From Acinetobacter guerrae (lineage in GTDB: Bacteria; Pseudomonadota; Gammaproteobacteria; Pseudomonadales; Moraxellaceae), in assembly GCF_009372255.1 (NCBI RefSeq), contig NZ_LXGN01000034.1:1-64000 (forward strand): a stretch of 64,000 bases of DNA, in the 5' to 3' direction. Positions within the stretch are counted from its first letter, which is position 1, and each line of letters opens with the position of its first letter. Under the pieces are notes generated by a model that was not told where the DNA came from, ran no database searches, and was given only the letters and a program-made list of their open reading frames with translations. Both the position numbers and the translations under genes were made by a program. Below, in pieces: positions 43,333 through 52,932 of the stretch.

Positions 43333-44388
43333 ATGATTAAAAAAACGCTGATGAGTGGTTTAATAGCTTGTAGTTTATGTTGTATTTCTCTTACAGCCCA
43401 AGCCTGTACAAGAGTTGTATTTCAAGGTAATAACCAAACGATTATTACTGCCCGTTCTATGGACTGGAAACAGGATGTCGGTACAAATTTATGGATTCTA
43501 CCCAGTGGTGTAAAACGAAGCGGAAATGCAGGTAAAAACTCTATTCAATGGATCTCTAAATATGGGAGTGTGGTTGCAACAGGCTATGATATTTCAACAA
43601 CAGATGGAGTAAATGAAGCTGGTTTAAATGCCAATTTGCTTTGGTTGGTTGAGTCAGAATATCCTGATGCAACAAAATCGAGCAAACCTAAGCTCACGAT
43701 TGCGGCATGGGCACAGTATGTTCTGGATAACTTTGCAACTGTCGATGAAGCTGTAAAAGCCTTGCAAAAAGAACCATTTATTGTGGTTTCAGACGCTGTT
43801 CCCGGTGAAAAACGATTAACGACTTTACATTTATCAATTTCTGATAAAACTGGTGATAGCGCTATTGTTGAATACATTAATGGCAAACAAGTTATTCATC
43901 ATAGTCCAAATTATCAGGTCATGACAAATTCCCCCACTTTTGATGAACAGCTTGCGCTTAATCAATACTGGAAACAAATTGGTGGAACTATTTTCCTTCC
44001 TGGAACCAATCGGGCATCTGATCGTTTTGCCAGAGCGTCTTTTTATATCAATGCTATTCCCAAAAATGATGCCCCTAAAGAAGCGCTTGCTTCTGTTTTT
44101 AGCGTCATTCGTAATGTATCTGTGCCTTATGGGCTCAACACAGAAGAAGAACCAAATATTTCCTCAACACGCTGGCGTACTGTCGTTGACCATAAGCGTA
44201 AACTTTACTTTTTTGAGTCCGCACTTTCACCCAATAGTTTTTGGGTTGATCTTAACAAAATTAATTTCAAAGATGGGGTGACACGCAAGTTAGATTTAGG
44301 TAAAAATCAGGAGAACATCTACGCAGGTGATGCAACAGCACAATTCAAGGCTTCACAACCCTTTCATTTTCTTGGCATAGGTGAATAA
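43333..44388 (+). CDS. Exported Ntn-type amidase (choloylglycine hydrolase family)
   Basis: A 351-residue linear amide C-N hydrolase. The signal peptide ends TAQA before CTRVVF, so signal cleavage exposes Cys25 as the N-terminal nucleophile. ITARSMDW (Arg, Asp) and GLNANLLWL are family segments. Gram-negative relatives hydrolyse penicillin V or N-acyl-homoserine lactones; the substrate here is undecided. The mature enzyme should be periplasmic. A small lipoprotein gene follows after 41 bp and may share the transcript. Confidence 0.87.
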   Translation: MIKKTLMSGLIACSLCCISLTAQACTRVVFQGNNQTIITARSMDWKQDVGTNLWILPSGVKRSGNAGKNSIQWISKYGSVVATGYDISTTDGVNEAGLNANLLWLVESEYPDATKSSKPKLTIAAWAQYVLDNFATVDEAVKALQKEPFIVVSDAVPGEKRLTTLHLSISDKTGDSAIVEYINGKQVIHHSPNYQVMTNSPTFDEQLALNQYWKQIGGTIFLPGTNRASDRFARASFYINAIPKNDAPKEALASVFSVIRNVSVPYGLNTEEEPNISSTRWRTVVDHKRKLYFFESALSPNSFWVDLNKINFKDGVTRKLDLGKNQENIYAGDATAQFKASQPFHFLGIGE

Positions 44389-44429
44389 TAAGAAAATGGA
44401 GAATATATTTAATTTAGGGGAAATCTAAA

Positions 44430-44918
44430 ATGAAAAAAACACTTGGGTTTATGGCGGCTTTCATTTTATTGCATGGTTGTACCAGTGTTCCAGAAAATAA
44501 AACCAATACTGATCGTTTAGCTGCAGCTGGACTGTTATTGTGTAAACCAAATGAACAGTGTCCAATTATGGCTGCTTCGTGGAATTCTGAGAATAAAAAT
44601 CAGCTTCGTATTGATGTACGCTTAAATAGTAGCAATCTTTATTACGATATTAAAAAAATAACCTTTATTATTGATGGTAAACATTTAAGCTACACACCCG
44701 CACAACCTACTGAATTACAATATATTAGTCGTTTAGAACCTAAACGCTCGTCCAATCATATTGTAGTTCCAAACAGCTTTTTAAATGATTTTAAAAATGC
44801 CAAACGTATTGATGTGCAAATTAATACAGATCATGGTGCAATCAAACGACCAATGTATATCGATGGTCAAGCCTCTTCAGCCTATCAAAACTTTGTTGAT
44901 GTGTATTATTCATCGTGA
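44430..44918 (+). CDS. Small lipoprotein
   Basis: A 162-residue protein whose signal peptide ends ILLHGCTS (lipid on Cys17). The mature part appears to be a beta-rich domain (NQLRIDVRLNSSNLYYDIKKITFII; KRIDVQINTDHGAI). Two Cys (LLCKPNEQCP) lie near its start. No family recognised. It sits between the exported amidase and a strong terminator, so it may act with the amidase (inference). Confidence 0.75.
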   Translation: MKKTLGFMAAFILLHGCTSVPENKTNTDRLAAAGLLLCKPNEQCPIMAASWNSENKNQLRIDVRLNSSNLYYDIKKITFIIDGKHLSYTPAQPTELQYISRLEPKRSSNHIVVPNSFLNDFKNAKRIDVQINTDHGAIKRPMYIDGQASSAYQNFVDVYYSS

Positions 44919-44943
44919 TCTCCAAACTTAAGTTATAGCAATA

Positions 44944-44974
44944 AAAAAACTCACCGCAAATGGGTGAGTTTTTT
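44944..44974. terminator. Bidirectional terminator
   Basis: AAAAAACTCACC and GGTGAGTTTTTT (12 bp), between the lipoprotein gene and convergent aroC. Confidence 0.93.
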
Positions 44975-44987
44975 ATGAAAAGATAAT

Positions 44988-46079
44988 TTATGGTTCAATC
45001 GGATCAAATGGAGCAACTACATCTGCATTTTGTGCCCGATTACGTAAAAAGTGATCCATAAGTACAATCGCGAGCATCGCTTCAGCAATTGGAGTTGCCC
45101 GAACACCAACGCACGGATCATGACGACCTTTAGTCAGCACATCTGTATTTTCACGATCCAGATTAATGGTTTTGCCAGAAGTAGTAATGCTAGCAGTAGG
45201 CTTTAATGCAATGGCTACACGAATGGTTTGCCCACTGGAAATTCCACCTAAAATCCCACCAGCATGATTTGCTAAAAAACCTTCCGTTGTTAGTTCATCG
45301 CGGCTTTCATGACCAAACTGACCTGCTACAGCAAAACCATCACCAATTTCAACACCTTTTACAGCATTGATGCTCATCATGGCATGTGCAATATCGGCAT
45401 CCAGACGATCAAATACAGGTTCTCCCCAACCCACTGGAACTTTCTCTGCCAAAATTTCAAGTTTTGCCCCACAGCTGGTTCCCTGTTCACGCAAAGAAGT
45501 GACTAAGGCTTCAAAACGAGGAACCGCATCCGCATCTCCACAGAAAAATGGATTATTCGATACTTCTGCCCAATCCAGTTTTTCCGCAATTTCATTACCA
45601 ATTTGAGTGACATGACCACGAATCGCGACACCAAATTTTTCAGCGAGATATTTTTTTGCAATTGCACCCGCCGCAACACGCATTGCTGTTTCGCGCGCAC
45701 TCGAACGTCCACCACCGCGATAATCACGGAAACCATACTTTTGCGTATAAGTATAATCTGCATGACCAGGACGGAAAGTCTGCGCAATATTGCCATAATC
45801 TTTCGATTTTTGATCAGTATTGCGAATGAGCAAACCAATTGACGTTCCTGTCGTTTTACCTTCAAAAACCCCTGAAATAATTTCAACTTCATCAGGTTCT
45901 TTACGCTGCGTTGCAAACTTTGAGGTTCCCGGCTTACGACGATCTAAATCTTTTTGCAAATCTTCTGCACAAAGCGCAAGTCCTGGCGGCACACCATCCA
46001 CAATCGCCATCAAGCCAACGCCATGCGACTCGCCACAAGTTGTAACACGGAAGAGTTGTCCAATACTATTCCCAGCCAT
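44988..46079 (-). CDS. aroC: Chorismate synthase
   Basis: Final step of the shikimate pathway (EPSP to chorismate, FMN-dependent). 363 residues. Signatures: [18 protein letters not shown] at the N-terminus, [29 protein letters not shown] in pieces (two catalytic His nearby), and [22 protein letters not shown] precedes the ATG. It follows prmB by 12 bp in one operon, a common pairing. Confidence 0.97.
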   Translation of the reverse strand: MAGNSIGQLFRVTTCGESHGVGLMAIVDGVPPGLALCAEDLQKDLDRRKPGTSKFATQRKEPDEVEIISGVFEGKTTGTSIGLLIRNTDQKSKDYGNIAQTFRPGHADYTYTQKYGFRDYRGGGRSSARETAMRVAAGAIAKKYLAEKFGVAIRGHVTQIGNEIAEKLDWAEVSNNPFFCGDADAVPRFEALVTSLREQGTSCGAKLEILAEKVPVGWGEPVFDRLDADIAHAMMSINAVKGVEIGDGFAVAGQFGHESRDELTTEGFLANHAGGILGGISSGQTIRVAIALKPTASITTSGKTINLDRENTDVLTKGRHDPCVGVRATPIAEAMLAIVLMDHFLRNRAQNADVVAPFDPIEP

Positions 46080-46091
46080 ATTTACAACTCC

Positions 46092-47102
46092 TTATGCTTC
46101 TACAGATTCTTGAAATAGACCTTGATAACGACGGCATTGCTCAGCAGTTAAAGCAAAAATACCTGAACCGCCTTTTTTGAAACTCAGCCAGTGAAAATCA
46201 ACGGTATTAAAATTTTGGCGCATTGCCCACTCAGAGTTACCCACTTCGATGACAATTAAACCATCTTCTGTCAAATAATCTGCTGCTTGAGCCAACATTT
46301 TACGCACAAGATCCAGACCATCCTGACCTGCTGCCAAAGCCAGTTCTGGTTCATGTAAAAATTCTTCAGGCAAATCTGCCATATCTTCTGCATCGACATA
46401 AGGCGGATTGGTCACGATCAAATCATATTGATTTTCGGCAGGAATTTTTGAAAATAAATCCGATTCCAATAATGCAACCTGATATTGTTTATCGTGATGC
46501 TCTGTATTAATCGCAGCGACTTCAAGTGCATCTTTGGAAATATCAGTTGCATCAACTTCCGATTCAGGAAATGCATAAGCCAAAGCAATTGCGATACAAC
46601 CTGAACCTGTACACATATCTAAAATACGTTGCGGCGTTTTAGGATTTGAGTTTTCTGGTAAGTTATTTATTGCCTCACGCATATTGCCTTGTTCATCCAG
46701 ACAATAAGGTGCAAAACGTTGTTCAATTAATTCGGCAATGGGTGAGCGAGGAATGAGTACACGCTCATCGACATAAAATGGTTTATTGGCAAAATAAGCT
46801 AAATTAAGTAAATAGGATGTTGGAATACGTTCATTGACACGGCGTTCTAGCAAACTTAAGAATTCAGCTTTTTCGCTTGGTAATAGTTTTGCATCTAAAA
46901 TTTCAGCATCTGCAGCCCATTCAAGGGAAAGGGTTTGTAAAACCAATGCTGAACTTTCTGCAAAATAATCTTCGGTTCCCTGACCTAAATGAGCATCATA
47001 TTGACGTAATGCAGACACACCAAAACGAATAAAATCACGAATCGTCGTTAAGTTTTCTGCTGCTTCCTGTAATTGTTCAGGGCTAATAGTCGGTCGCTCC
47101 AC
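46092..47102 (-). CDS. prmB: Ribosomal protein L3 N5-glutamine methyltransferase
   Basis: SAM-dependent methyltransferase acting on a Gln of ribosomal protein L3. 336 residues, larger than PrmC as expected. LDMCTGSGCIAIALAYAFP binds SAM; IVTNPPYVDAEDM is the NPPY catalytic motif. It begins with GTG at 47102 (GGAG about 10 nt upstream). It is upstream of aroC. The gap before it (268 bp to the CRISPR array) serves as its promoter region and as the array leader. Confidence 0.94.
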   Translation of the reverse strand: MERPTISPEQLQEAAENLTTIRDFIRFGVSALRQYDAHLGQGTEDYFAESSALVLQTLSLEWAADAEILDAKLLPSEKAEFLSLLERRVNERIPTSYLLNLAYFANKPFYVDERVLIPRSPIAELIEQRFAPYCLDEQGNMREAINNLPENSNPKTPQRILDMCTGSGCIAIALAYAFPESEVDATDISKDALEVAAINTEHHDKQYQVALLESDLFSKIPAENQYDLIVTNPPYVDAEDMADLPEEFLHEPELALAAGQDGLDLVRKMLAQAADYLTEDGLIVIEVGNSEWAMRQNFNTVDFHWLSFKKGGSGIFALTAEQCRRYQGLFQESVEA

Positions 47103-47268
47103 TTAGGGGTCTCCAAAAGATGATGATGCAAAACGGCTTATGATACCGTGTTTTTCCTTGCTTTATAATGCCTAAACGCATTATTGGTTTAATTTTCAAA
47201 TGTGGCTGAATGCAGATTTGACATTTGAGTGGTTTTAACCCAATATTTTTATTATTCATTAAAAACAA

Positions 47269-47370
47269 AGTAAAATCATTAACTTGTACTTACTCTTTAT
47301 TTGTTTAGTTAAACAAGCCACGATTCGATTAAGTTTTTGTTATAAATTGATTTATTTCTGAAATTTTATA
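47269..47370 (+). promoter_or_regulatory. Probable CRISPR leader
   Basis: About 100 bp of AT-rich sequence directly before the first perfect repeat. The decayed repeat is at the other end, so transcription and spacer gain should proceed from this side. It also overlaps the promoter region of divergent prmB. Confidence 0.45.
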
Positions 47371-47878
47371 GTTTGCTATCGCATAGATAGTTTAGAAGAA
47401 TGATCAGTCCAATGAATCCTGCTTACTCATGTTTGCTATCGCATAGATAGTTTAGAAGCAATGATAATCGAGACCTTTTAGAATTGTTTCGTTTGCTATC
47501 GCATAGATAGTTTAGAAGCTAAAAGAACTGCGTCAATCATCTGAGGTTACGTTTGCTATCGCATAGATAGTTTAGAAGACATCTACATTTGCCAACATAT
47601 ATTCTGATGAGTTTGCTATCGCATAGATAGTTTAGAATAATAAATTTTTAGCAACACCAGGACGCTGTTTGTTTGCTATCGCATAGATAGTTTAGAAGAC
47701 TTGATCATCCGTCAAATTAAGAAGTAGGGAGTTTGCTATCGCATAGATAGTTTAGAAGCCAATTATGCTGGGCCTATAATCTTTTCAAAGGTTTGCTATC
47801 ACATAGATAGTTTAGAAGCACAGCTGTAGTAAATTAGTTAGAATGAGTCGGTTTCTATCGCATATTTATTTCTAAGAT
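47371..47878 (+). CRISPR. Orphan type I-F-like CRISPR array, 8 spacers
   Basis: Nine 28-bp repeats at exact 60-bp steps (47371, 47431, 47491, 47551, 47611, 47671, 47731, 47791, 47851) enclose eight 32-bp spacers. The repeat begins GTTTGCTATCGCATAGATAG and ends TTTAGAAG; CTATC and GATAG form a 5-bp stem with loop GCATA, as in type I-F. Repeats 5 (last base T) and 8 (A at position 11) have one change each; repeat 9 is strongly decayed and marks the trailer. All eight spacers differ. No cas gene lies in the window. Confidence 0.95.
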
Positions 47879-47920
47879 TCTGTCAAAATACTAATTACAA
47901 CCATCAGAGCTTTTAAAGTT

Positions 47921-48496
47921 ATGAAATCACATATTCAACGTGTAGAACTCGCAAAAGCCTATCGTTTGCTTAATCATGGCCCAACTGTTCTGGTTTCTGC
48001 TCAAAATAATCATGATATAGATGTCATGGCAGCCGCATGGGCCTGTGCTCTAGAATTTAGTCCCGCAAAAGTGACCGTCGTTCTAGATAAATCAACAAAA
48101 ACACGACAAATCATTGAACAGAATGGCTATTTCGCATTACAAGTTCCTTGTTTTGCACAACTAAATATGACCTACCAATTAGGCAGTATCAGTCAGTTTG
48201 AAGAAACTAATAAATTAGAAATATGTGGAACACAACTCTTTTATCTAGATGATTTAAAAGTACCGTTAGTTGATGGGTGTATTGCTTGGCTAATATGCAA
48301 AGTGATTCCAGAACCACATAATCAGCAAGCACACGATTTATTTATTGGTTCTGTGGTTGGCGCATGGGCCGATTCTCGTGTATTCCGTGATGGACACTGG
48401 TATTTTGCAGATGCTGATAAAAGCTTAAAAAGTTTACATTACATTGCAGGCGGCACGTTTTATACAATTGGCGATGAAGTAAAAGCTGATTTATAG
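47921..48496 (+). CDS. Flavin reductase-like FMN-binding protein
   Basis: A 191-residue protein of the flavin reductase-like/DIM6-NTAB family with a split-barrel FMN fold. Seen: LLNHGPTVLVSAQ, DVMAAAWACALEFSPAKVTVVLDKSTKT (the conserved central region) and FIGSVVGAWADSRVF. Family members reduce flavin or act as the partner of monooxygenases; none is adjacent here. It starts 43 bp after the CRISPR trailer and has no functional link to it that I can see. Confidence 0.82.
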   Translation: MKSHIQRVELAKAYRLLNHGPTVLVSAQNNHDIDVMAAAWACALEFSPAKVTVVLDKSTKTRQIIEQNGYFALQVPCFAQLNMTYQLGSISQFEETNKLEICGTQLFYLDDLKVPLVDGCIAWLICKVIPEPHNQQAHDLFIGSVVGAWADSRVFRDGHWYFADADKSLKSLHYIAGGTFYTIGDEVKADL

Positions 48497-48886
48497 CCAT
48501 TATAAATTCATTGAGGTACTTTACTAAAAATACCTCATTGATCCTTTCCAAATGAACTATTCAGCCACTTAATCAAAGGCTTTTAGCAAAATAAAAACGA
48601 CTACATACAGCTCAGGTTGTAGTTGATGTTCAAATCATCGTGGAGTCCAACATATTTTTCACTTTCAACCAAATATTATTAAAAGTCAGAGTAACCATAC
48701 AACACAATTCCATTGTAATTACATTAAAATCACAAAAAACACTATTTGCTTTTAATAACCTTTGTTTCAGTAGAACATCAAATGCTGACCTATATGAGCA
48801 AGTTTAGAACCAACTCAACCAATTTTTATTGTTCAAATGTCTCAATTAACTTGAGGGATTTAACATCTGCTTAAAGCAGCTTTATA
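48497..48886. other. Intergenic region
   Basis: 390 bp between convergent genes. A TGAGGTA/TACCTCA hairpin at 48522-48547 may end the flavin reductase transcript; an 8-bp stem lies at 48598-48625. No ORF, tRNA or repeat recognised. Confidence 0.4.
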
Positions 48887-49657
48887 TTATTTGGGTGCCA
48901 TGCGAATTGCGCCATCCAAACGAATAACTTCACCATTTAAATAAGAATTTTCAATAATATGTGCAGCCAAACGCGCAAACTCATCTGGCTTACCCAAGCG
49001 TGACGGATAAGGTACCATTTGTCCAAGTGCATCTTGAACATTTTGTGGTAAAGATTTGAGCATTGGCGTTTCCATAATGCCCGGCGCGATCGTCAAAACC
49101 CGAATTGCATGACGCCCCAATTCACGCGCAATCGGTAAAGTCATTGCGACGATAGCTCCTTTGGATGCAGAGTAAGCAGCCTGTCCAATTTGCCCATCAA
49201 AAGCAGCGACAGATGCTGTGTTGATAATCACACCACGATCCTCATCATCATCTGTTACAACATTGTGTATCATGGCTTCCGCTGCAAAACGCAGCATATT
49301 AAAAGTCCCTGTAACATTGATATTCAAAACTTTATTAAACATGGTCAGATCATGAATACCATCTTTACCCACCACCTTTGCTGATGGTCCAACACCTGCA
49401 CAATTAATTAAGCCATGTATTGCGCCATGCTTTTGCAAAGTCTGCTTAAAAAACTGCTCGACTTCTGTCTCATTGGTCACATCTAATGCAGCAAAATCTG
49501 CTGTTTCACCTAATTTCACAACCTGAGCCTGCCCTGCATCAACATTCATATCAACTATGGTAACGCTAGCACCATGTGCAACCAAACATTCAGCAGTTGC
49601 AGCACCCAAACCAGACGCACCACCTGTAATAATGAAATGTTTTCCTTGAATTTTCAT
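48887..49657 (-). CDS. SDR-family 3-hydroxyacyl-CoA dehydrogenase (HSD10-like)
   Basis: A 256-residue short-chain dehydrogenase. TGGASGLGAATAE binds NAD; INCAGVGPS is the NAG motif; catalytic Ser in INTASVAAFDGQIGQ and Tyr/Lys in AAYSASKGAI. The C-terminal PYPSRLGKPDEFARLAAHIIEN and RLDGAIRMAPK match the type II 3-hydroxyacyl-CoA dehydrogenase branch, which suggests fatty or branched acyl-CoA oxidation. Monocistronic. Confidence 0.87.
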   Translation of the reverse strand: MKIQGKHFIITGGASGLGAATAECLVAHGASVTIVDMNVDAGQAQVVKLGETADFAALDVTNETEVEQFFKQTLQKHGAIHGLINCAGVGPSAKVVGKDGIHDLTMFNKVLNINVTGTFNMLRFAAEAMIHNVVTDDDEDRGVIINTASVAAFDGQIGQAAYSASKGAIVAMTLPIARELGRHAIRVLTIAPGIMETPMLKSLPQNVQDALGQMVPYPSRLGKPDEFARLAAHIIENSYLNGEVIRLDGAIRMAPK

Positions 49658-50069
49658 TGTAAATTTCCACGTTATTTAATTTAATCCTAGCTGAATCTTA
49701 GAGTAAAAGTTCAAGTTTTATAGTGCAATTTCAAAAAGCTTCAAATGTTCTTTTATTTTGAGCATTTCGATCATTTAAAAGATTTTTTAATTATTGATAT
49801 TCGCTCATGCATGTAAAAGGTTGCACAGTCAAATATTCATTATCAACGAAGTAAAAAGCTAAGCAATTGATCAATCAATGATTTGAATATAATTGCACAC
49901 TTTCAATATTAAGAAGAATACGCAATCAGCTTACTATTCTTACTAAATGGACAGTTTAAATGTTAATAGTCTGAATATTTTTGCCCTGCTTTTTAAAAAT
50001 GCACAAGGCTAAATTCGAGTGCTTATCGAGCAAAATGATAAAGTAAAACTGTATCTATATAGAATTTAT
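49658..50069. other. Intergenic region
   Basis: 412 bp of AT-rich sequence between SDR and prmC, both on the minus strand. A TATAAT at 49888-49893 with TTGATC 15 nt before it looks like a plus-strand promoter with short spacing, but no ORF or terminator follows. Nothing else seen. Confidence 0.35.
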
Positions 50070-50888
50070 TTAAATTTTCCACTGTCCCAAACTAATACGG
50101 TCATTGCCACCATAGTCTTTTCGAGTCTGTACACGACTAAAACCACGATTTTGCAATAACTCGCGAACCGACTCACCTTGATCAAAACCATGTTCAAGCA
50201 CTAGCCATGCGTCAGCATTTAGCCAGTTCGGTGCTTGATCAATAATATGTTCCAAGTCAGCAAGACCAAGATGCTCTGCAACCAACGCCCGACGTGGTTC
50301 TGTTCCCAGATTTACCATGTGTTCATCATTTGCATCGATATATGGTGGATTAGAAGCGATTAAATCGAATTTTTGCGTAGGAATGGCTTCAAACCATGCA
50401 CTACAAATAAATGTAACCTGATTCAAACCATGTTTATGTGCATTATTTTGAGCAACTTCAAGCGTTGGAAAATATATATCCGTCGCTAAAACTTTCCAGT
50501 CAGGTCGCTCTTTTGCTAAAGATAAAGCAATTGCACCTGTACCCGTACCTAAATCTACCATTGAAGTTTGAAATGGCAAATCCAGAGAAAGTACCGTCTC
50601 AATCAAAATTTCAGTATCTGGACGCGGTACTAACGTATCTGGAGTTACATGAAGATCCAAACTCCAGAAAGGTTGCGTACCAATAATATAAGCCAATGGC
50701 TCGCCTTTAGATAAACGCATCAGACCATCTAAAAAGGCGTGTTCTTGCTCATGCGTCAATACTTGCATTTGACGCATTTTCAATTCAAGTACATTAAGTT
50801 TTAGAACATGTTCAAGCAACCACATAGCTTCCTGACGTTCATAACTATCAGCTTCGCCACGCAGATTTAAGGCTTGTCCGATTTTCAT
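50070..50888 (-). CDS. prmC: Peptide chain release factor N5-glutamine methyltransferase
   Basis: Methylates the Gln of the GGQ motif in release factors 1 and 2. 272 residues. MVDLGTGTGAIALSLAKERPDW binds SAM; LIASNPPYIDANDEH is the NPPY active site. Its ATG overlaps the prfA stop by one base (TGATG), so it is translated with its own substrate RF1. Confidence 0.95.
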   Translation of the reverse strand: MKIGQALNLRGEADSYERQEAMWLLEHVLKLNVLELKMRQMQVLTHEQEHAFLDGLMRLSKGEPLAYIIGTQPFWSLDLHVTPDTLVPRPDTEILIETVLSLDLPFQTSMVDLGTGTGAIALSLAKERPDWKVLATDIYFPTLEVAQNNAHKHGLNQVTFICSAWFEAIPTQKFDLIASNPPYIDANDEHMVNLGTEPRRALVAEHLGLADLEHIIDQAPNWLNADAWLVLEHGFDQGESVRELLQNRGFSRVQTRKDYGGNDRISLGQWKI

Positions 50889-51976
50889 CAGCCGCCATTC
50901 TCTTGCGCCAACATGGCCAACTGATCTGCTTGATATTCACGATGTAAACTATCTAAAAGCTCAGTCAAATCACCTTCCATAATCGCGTCTAACTTATATA
51001 AGGTTAAATTAATACGATGATCGGTCATTCGACCTTGTGGGTAATTATAAGTACGAATGCGTTCTGAGCGATCTCCAGATCCGACTAAATCACGACGCAT
51101 TTCCGAGGTTGCTGTTTCCTGTGCAGCGCGTTTTGCATTTTCAAGACGTGAAACCAATAAAGCCATCGCTTTGGCTTTGTTTTTATGCTGAGAACGTTCT
51201 TCCTGACATTCGACCACAACACCTGTTGGAATATGGGTAATACGCACGGCAGAGTCAGTTTTGTTAATATGCTGACCACCCGCACCCGATGCACGATAAG
51301 TATCTATACGCAAATCAGCAGGATTGATTTCAACGGTTGTATCTACATCTACTTCGGGCAAGATTGCGACTGTACAGGCAGAAGTATGCACGCGTCCCTG
51401 CGACTCAGTTGCAGGCACACGTTGTACACGATGCGCACCACTTTCAAACTTTAAGCGACCATAGACACCATCACCATCAACACGGCAAATGACCTCTTTA
51501 TAGCCTCCATGTTCGCCTTCATTTTCAGATAACACTTCAATACGCCAGCCTTTAGACTCTGCATATTTACTATACATGCGAAATAAATCACCTGAGAAAA
51601 TTGCAGCTTCATCGCCGCCCGTACCTGCTCGAACTTCAAGATAAGCAGAGTTTGCGTCATTGGGATCTTTAGGAATCATCAAAATATTCAAATCAGCTTC
51701 AAGCTGTTCAATCAAGCTACGATTTTCCTTGATTTCCTCTTGCGCCATATCCTTAAAGTCAGGATCGGCCAACATATCTTCTGCCGTAATAATATCTTGT
51801 TCAGCCTGACGGTATTTGCCCCAAACCTCCACCATTTCTGACAAATCACTGTGTTCACGTGATAATTTACGAAACCGTTTATTATCAGAAATGACTTCTG
51901 CATCTGCCAATAATGCAGTCAACTCTTCATAACGATCACAGAGTTGATCCAATCGTAAACGTAATGATTCTTTCAT
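50888..51976 (-). CDS. prfA: Peptide chain release factor 1
   Basis: Reads UAG and UAA stop codons and triggers peptide release. 362 residues, as usual. The codon-recognition tripeptide PAT lies in [15 protein letters not shown], and the GGQ motif in [16 protein letters not shown]. The N-terminal coiled-coil domain is complete. First gene of prfA-prmC; no hemA-type gene is upstream here, unlike in enterics. Confidence 0.97.
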   Translation of the reverse strand: MKESLRLRLDQLCDRYEELTALLADAEVISDNKRFRKLSREHSDLSEMVEVWGKYRQAEQDIITAEDMLADPDFKDMAQEEIKENRSLIEQLEADLNILMIPKDPNDANSAYLEVRAGTGGDEAAIFSGDLFRMYSKYAESKGWRIEVLSENEGEHGGYKEVICRVDGDGVYGRLKFESGAHRVQRVPATESQGRVHTSACTVAILPEVDVDTTVEINPADLRIDTYRASGAGGQHINKTDSAVRITHIPTGVVVECQEERSQHKNKAKAMALLVSRLENAKRAAQETATSEMRRDLVGSGDRSERIRTYNYPQGRMTDHRINLTLYKLDAIMEGDLTELLDSLHREYQADQLAMLAQENGG

Positions 51977-52340
51977 AAGTGGATGTATCTCAAAATAAAA
52001 TGTTCAGTCATCTCATCACGTGTAACTTGTCGAGATAAAAAAACGTCAAATGCTAAAATTGCGCATAGTTTACCGATTATGACAGTTAAAGAACATAGAT
52101 AAGCTTATATTTGGCTAGTCATAAGCAAACTCATATTTCCTGCTTTTCACTTTTTCTTCACATTACAGTTTAAATTGATCGTTTTTGCCGTTTTATTAGA
52201 CACTTTTAATAGAAAGCATACAAAACACGAGTACTCTGTAAAAATAACAACGCTAATCTCCACAATTCCAGTGAATCCTTTTGTTACATTTGCTACAACG
52301 AAATAGATAAAGTCCTTCTGCTAGGACACGGAGATTTAAA
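51977..52340. other. Intergenic region between prfA and the glycine-zipper gene
   Basis: 364 bp between divergent genes; both promoters must be here. I see no ORF, strong hairpin or repeat. Confidence 0.4.
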
Positions 52341-52781
52341 ATGAAAGCAAACAACTTATTATTGAGTAGTGTATTGGCAATTTCTTCTATGTTTGCAATC
52401 AATGCTCACGCTGATAATACTACCCGCGTTGCAGCAACTTCAGCACTAGGCAGTGTGGTTGGTACAGCACTAGGTAACCAAATGGGTGGCAATACAGGCG
52501 CTATGATTGGCTCTGCGATTGGTGGTGCTGGTGGTGCAGCAGTTGCAAGTAATAAGCGTAACCGTACAGAATCTGCGATTGGTGGTGGCTTAGGCGGTGT
52601 GGGTGGCTATACTGTTGGTAAAAATGTAGGTGGAACTTCTGGTGGTTATATTGGTTCAGCCCTAGGTGCAGCAGGCGGTTCAGCGTTGGGTAATAAAATT
52701 GCCAAAGACAAGGCAGAAGAAAAACGCTATAACAATTCTCGTAGCTGGAACAGACATCATCGTCATTACCGTCATCGTTAA
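52341..52781 (+). CDS. Glycine-zipper envelope protein
   Basis: A 146-residue exported protein with a signal peptide (cleavage after AINAHA). Residues about 35-125 are repeated GxxxG zippers (GNQMGGNTGAMIGSAIGGAGG; GGLGGVGGYTVGKNVGG), typical of 17-kDa antigen/YMGG-type membrane-inserting helices. A His/Arg-rich tail (HHRHYRHR) closes it. It is preceded by GGAG. Role unknown; probably membrane- or envelope-associated. Confidence 0.82.
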   Translation: MKANNLLLSSVLAISSMFAINAHADNTTRVAATSALGSVVGTALGNQMGGNTGAMIGSAIGGAGGAAVASNKRNRTESAIGGGLGGVGGYTVGKNVGGTSGGYIGSALGAAGGSALGNKIAKDKAEEKRYNNSRSWNRHHRHYRHR

Positions 52782-52804
52782 TTTCACGAATGACGAAACG
52801 AATC

Positions 52805-52832
52805 AAGCACCCTTCTCTGGGTGCTTTTTTTA
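52805..52832 (+). terminator. Terminator after the glycine-zipper gene
   Basis: AAGCACCC and GGGTGCTT around TTCTCT, followed by TTTTTT. Confidence 0.93.
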
Positions 52833-52932
52833 TGCATTATATTTACAAATAGCTGCATAAATCGAAAAAAAACGATATACAAAATTCCTTATAAATCGTA
52901 AAATATCGATATATAGTTCCCGAGAATTTTTT

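Noticed and set aside
47083..47268. Minus-strand frame of 61 codons upstream of prmB
   Set aside because: Overlaps the prmB start by 20 bp and has no plausible product.
47103..47920. Possible cas genes or a CAST beside the CRISPR array
   Set aside because: Neighbours are prmB and a flavin reductase-like gene; no Cas or Tn7-like protein is encoded anywhere in the window.
48610..48650. T-arm-like sequence GATG-TTCAAAT-CATC
   Set aside because: No matching acceptor, D or anticodon arms nearby, so not a tRNA.
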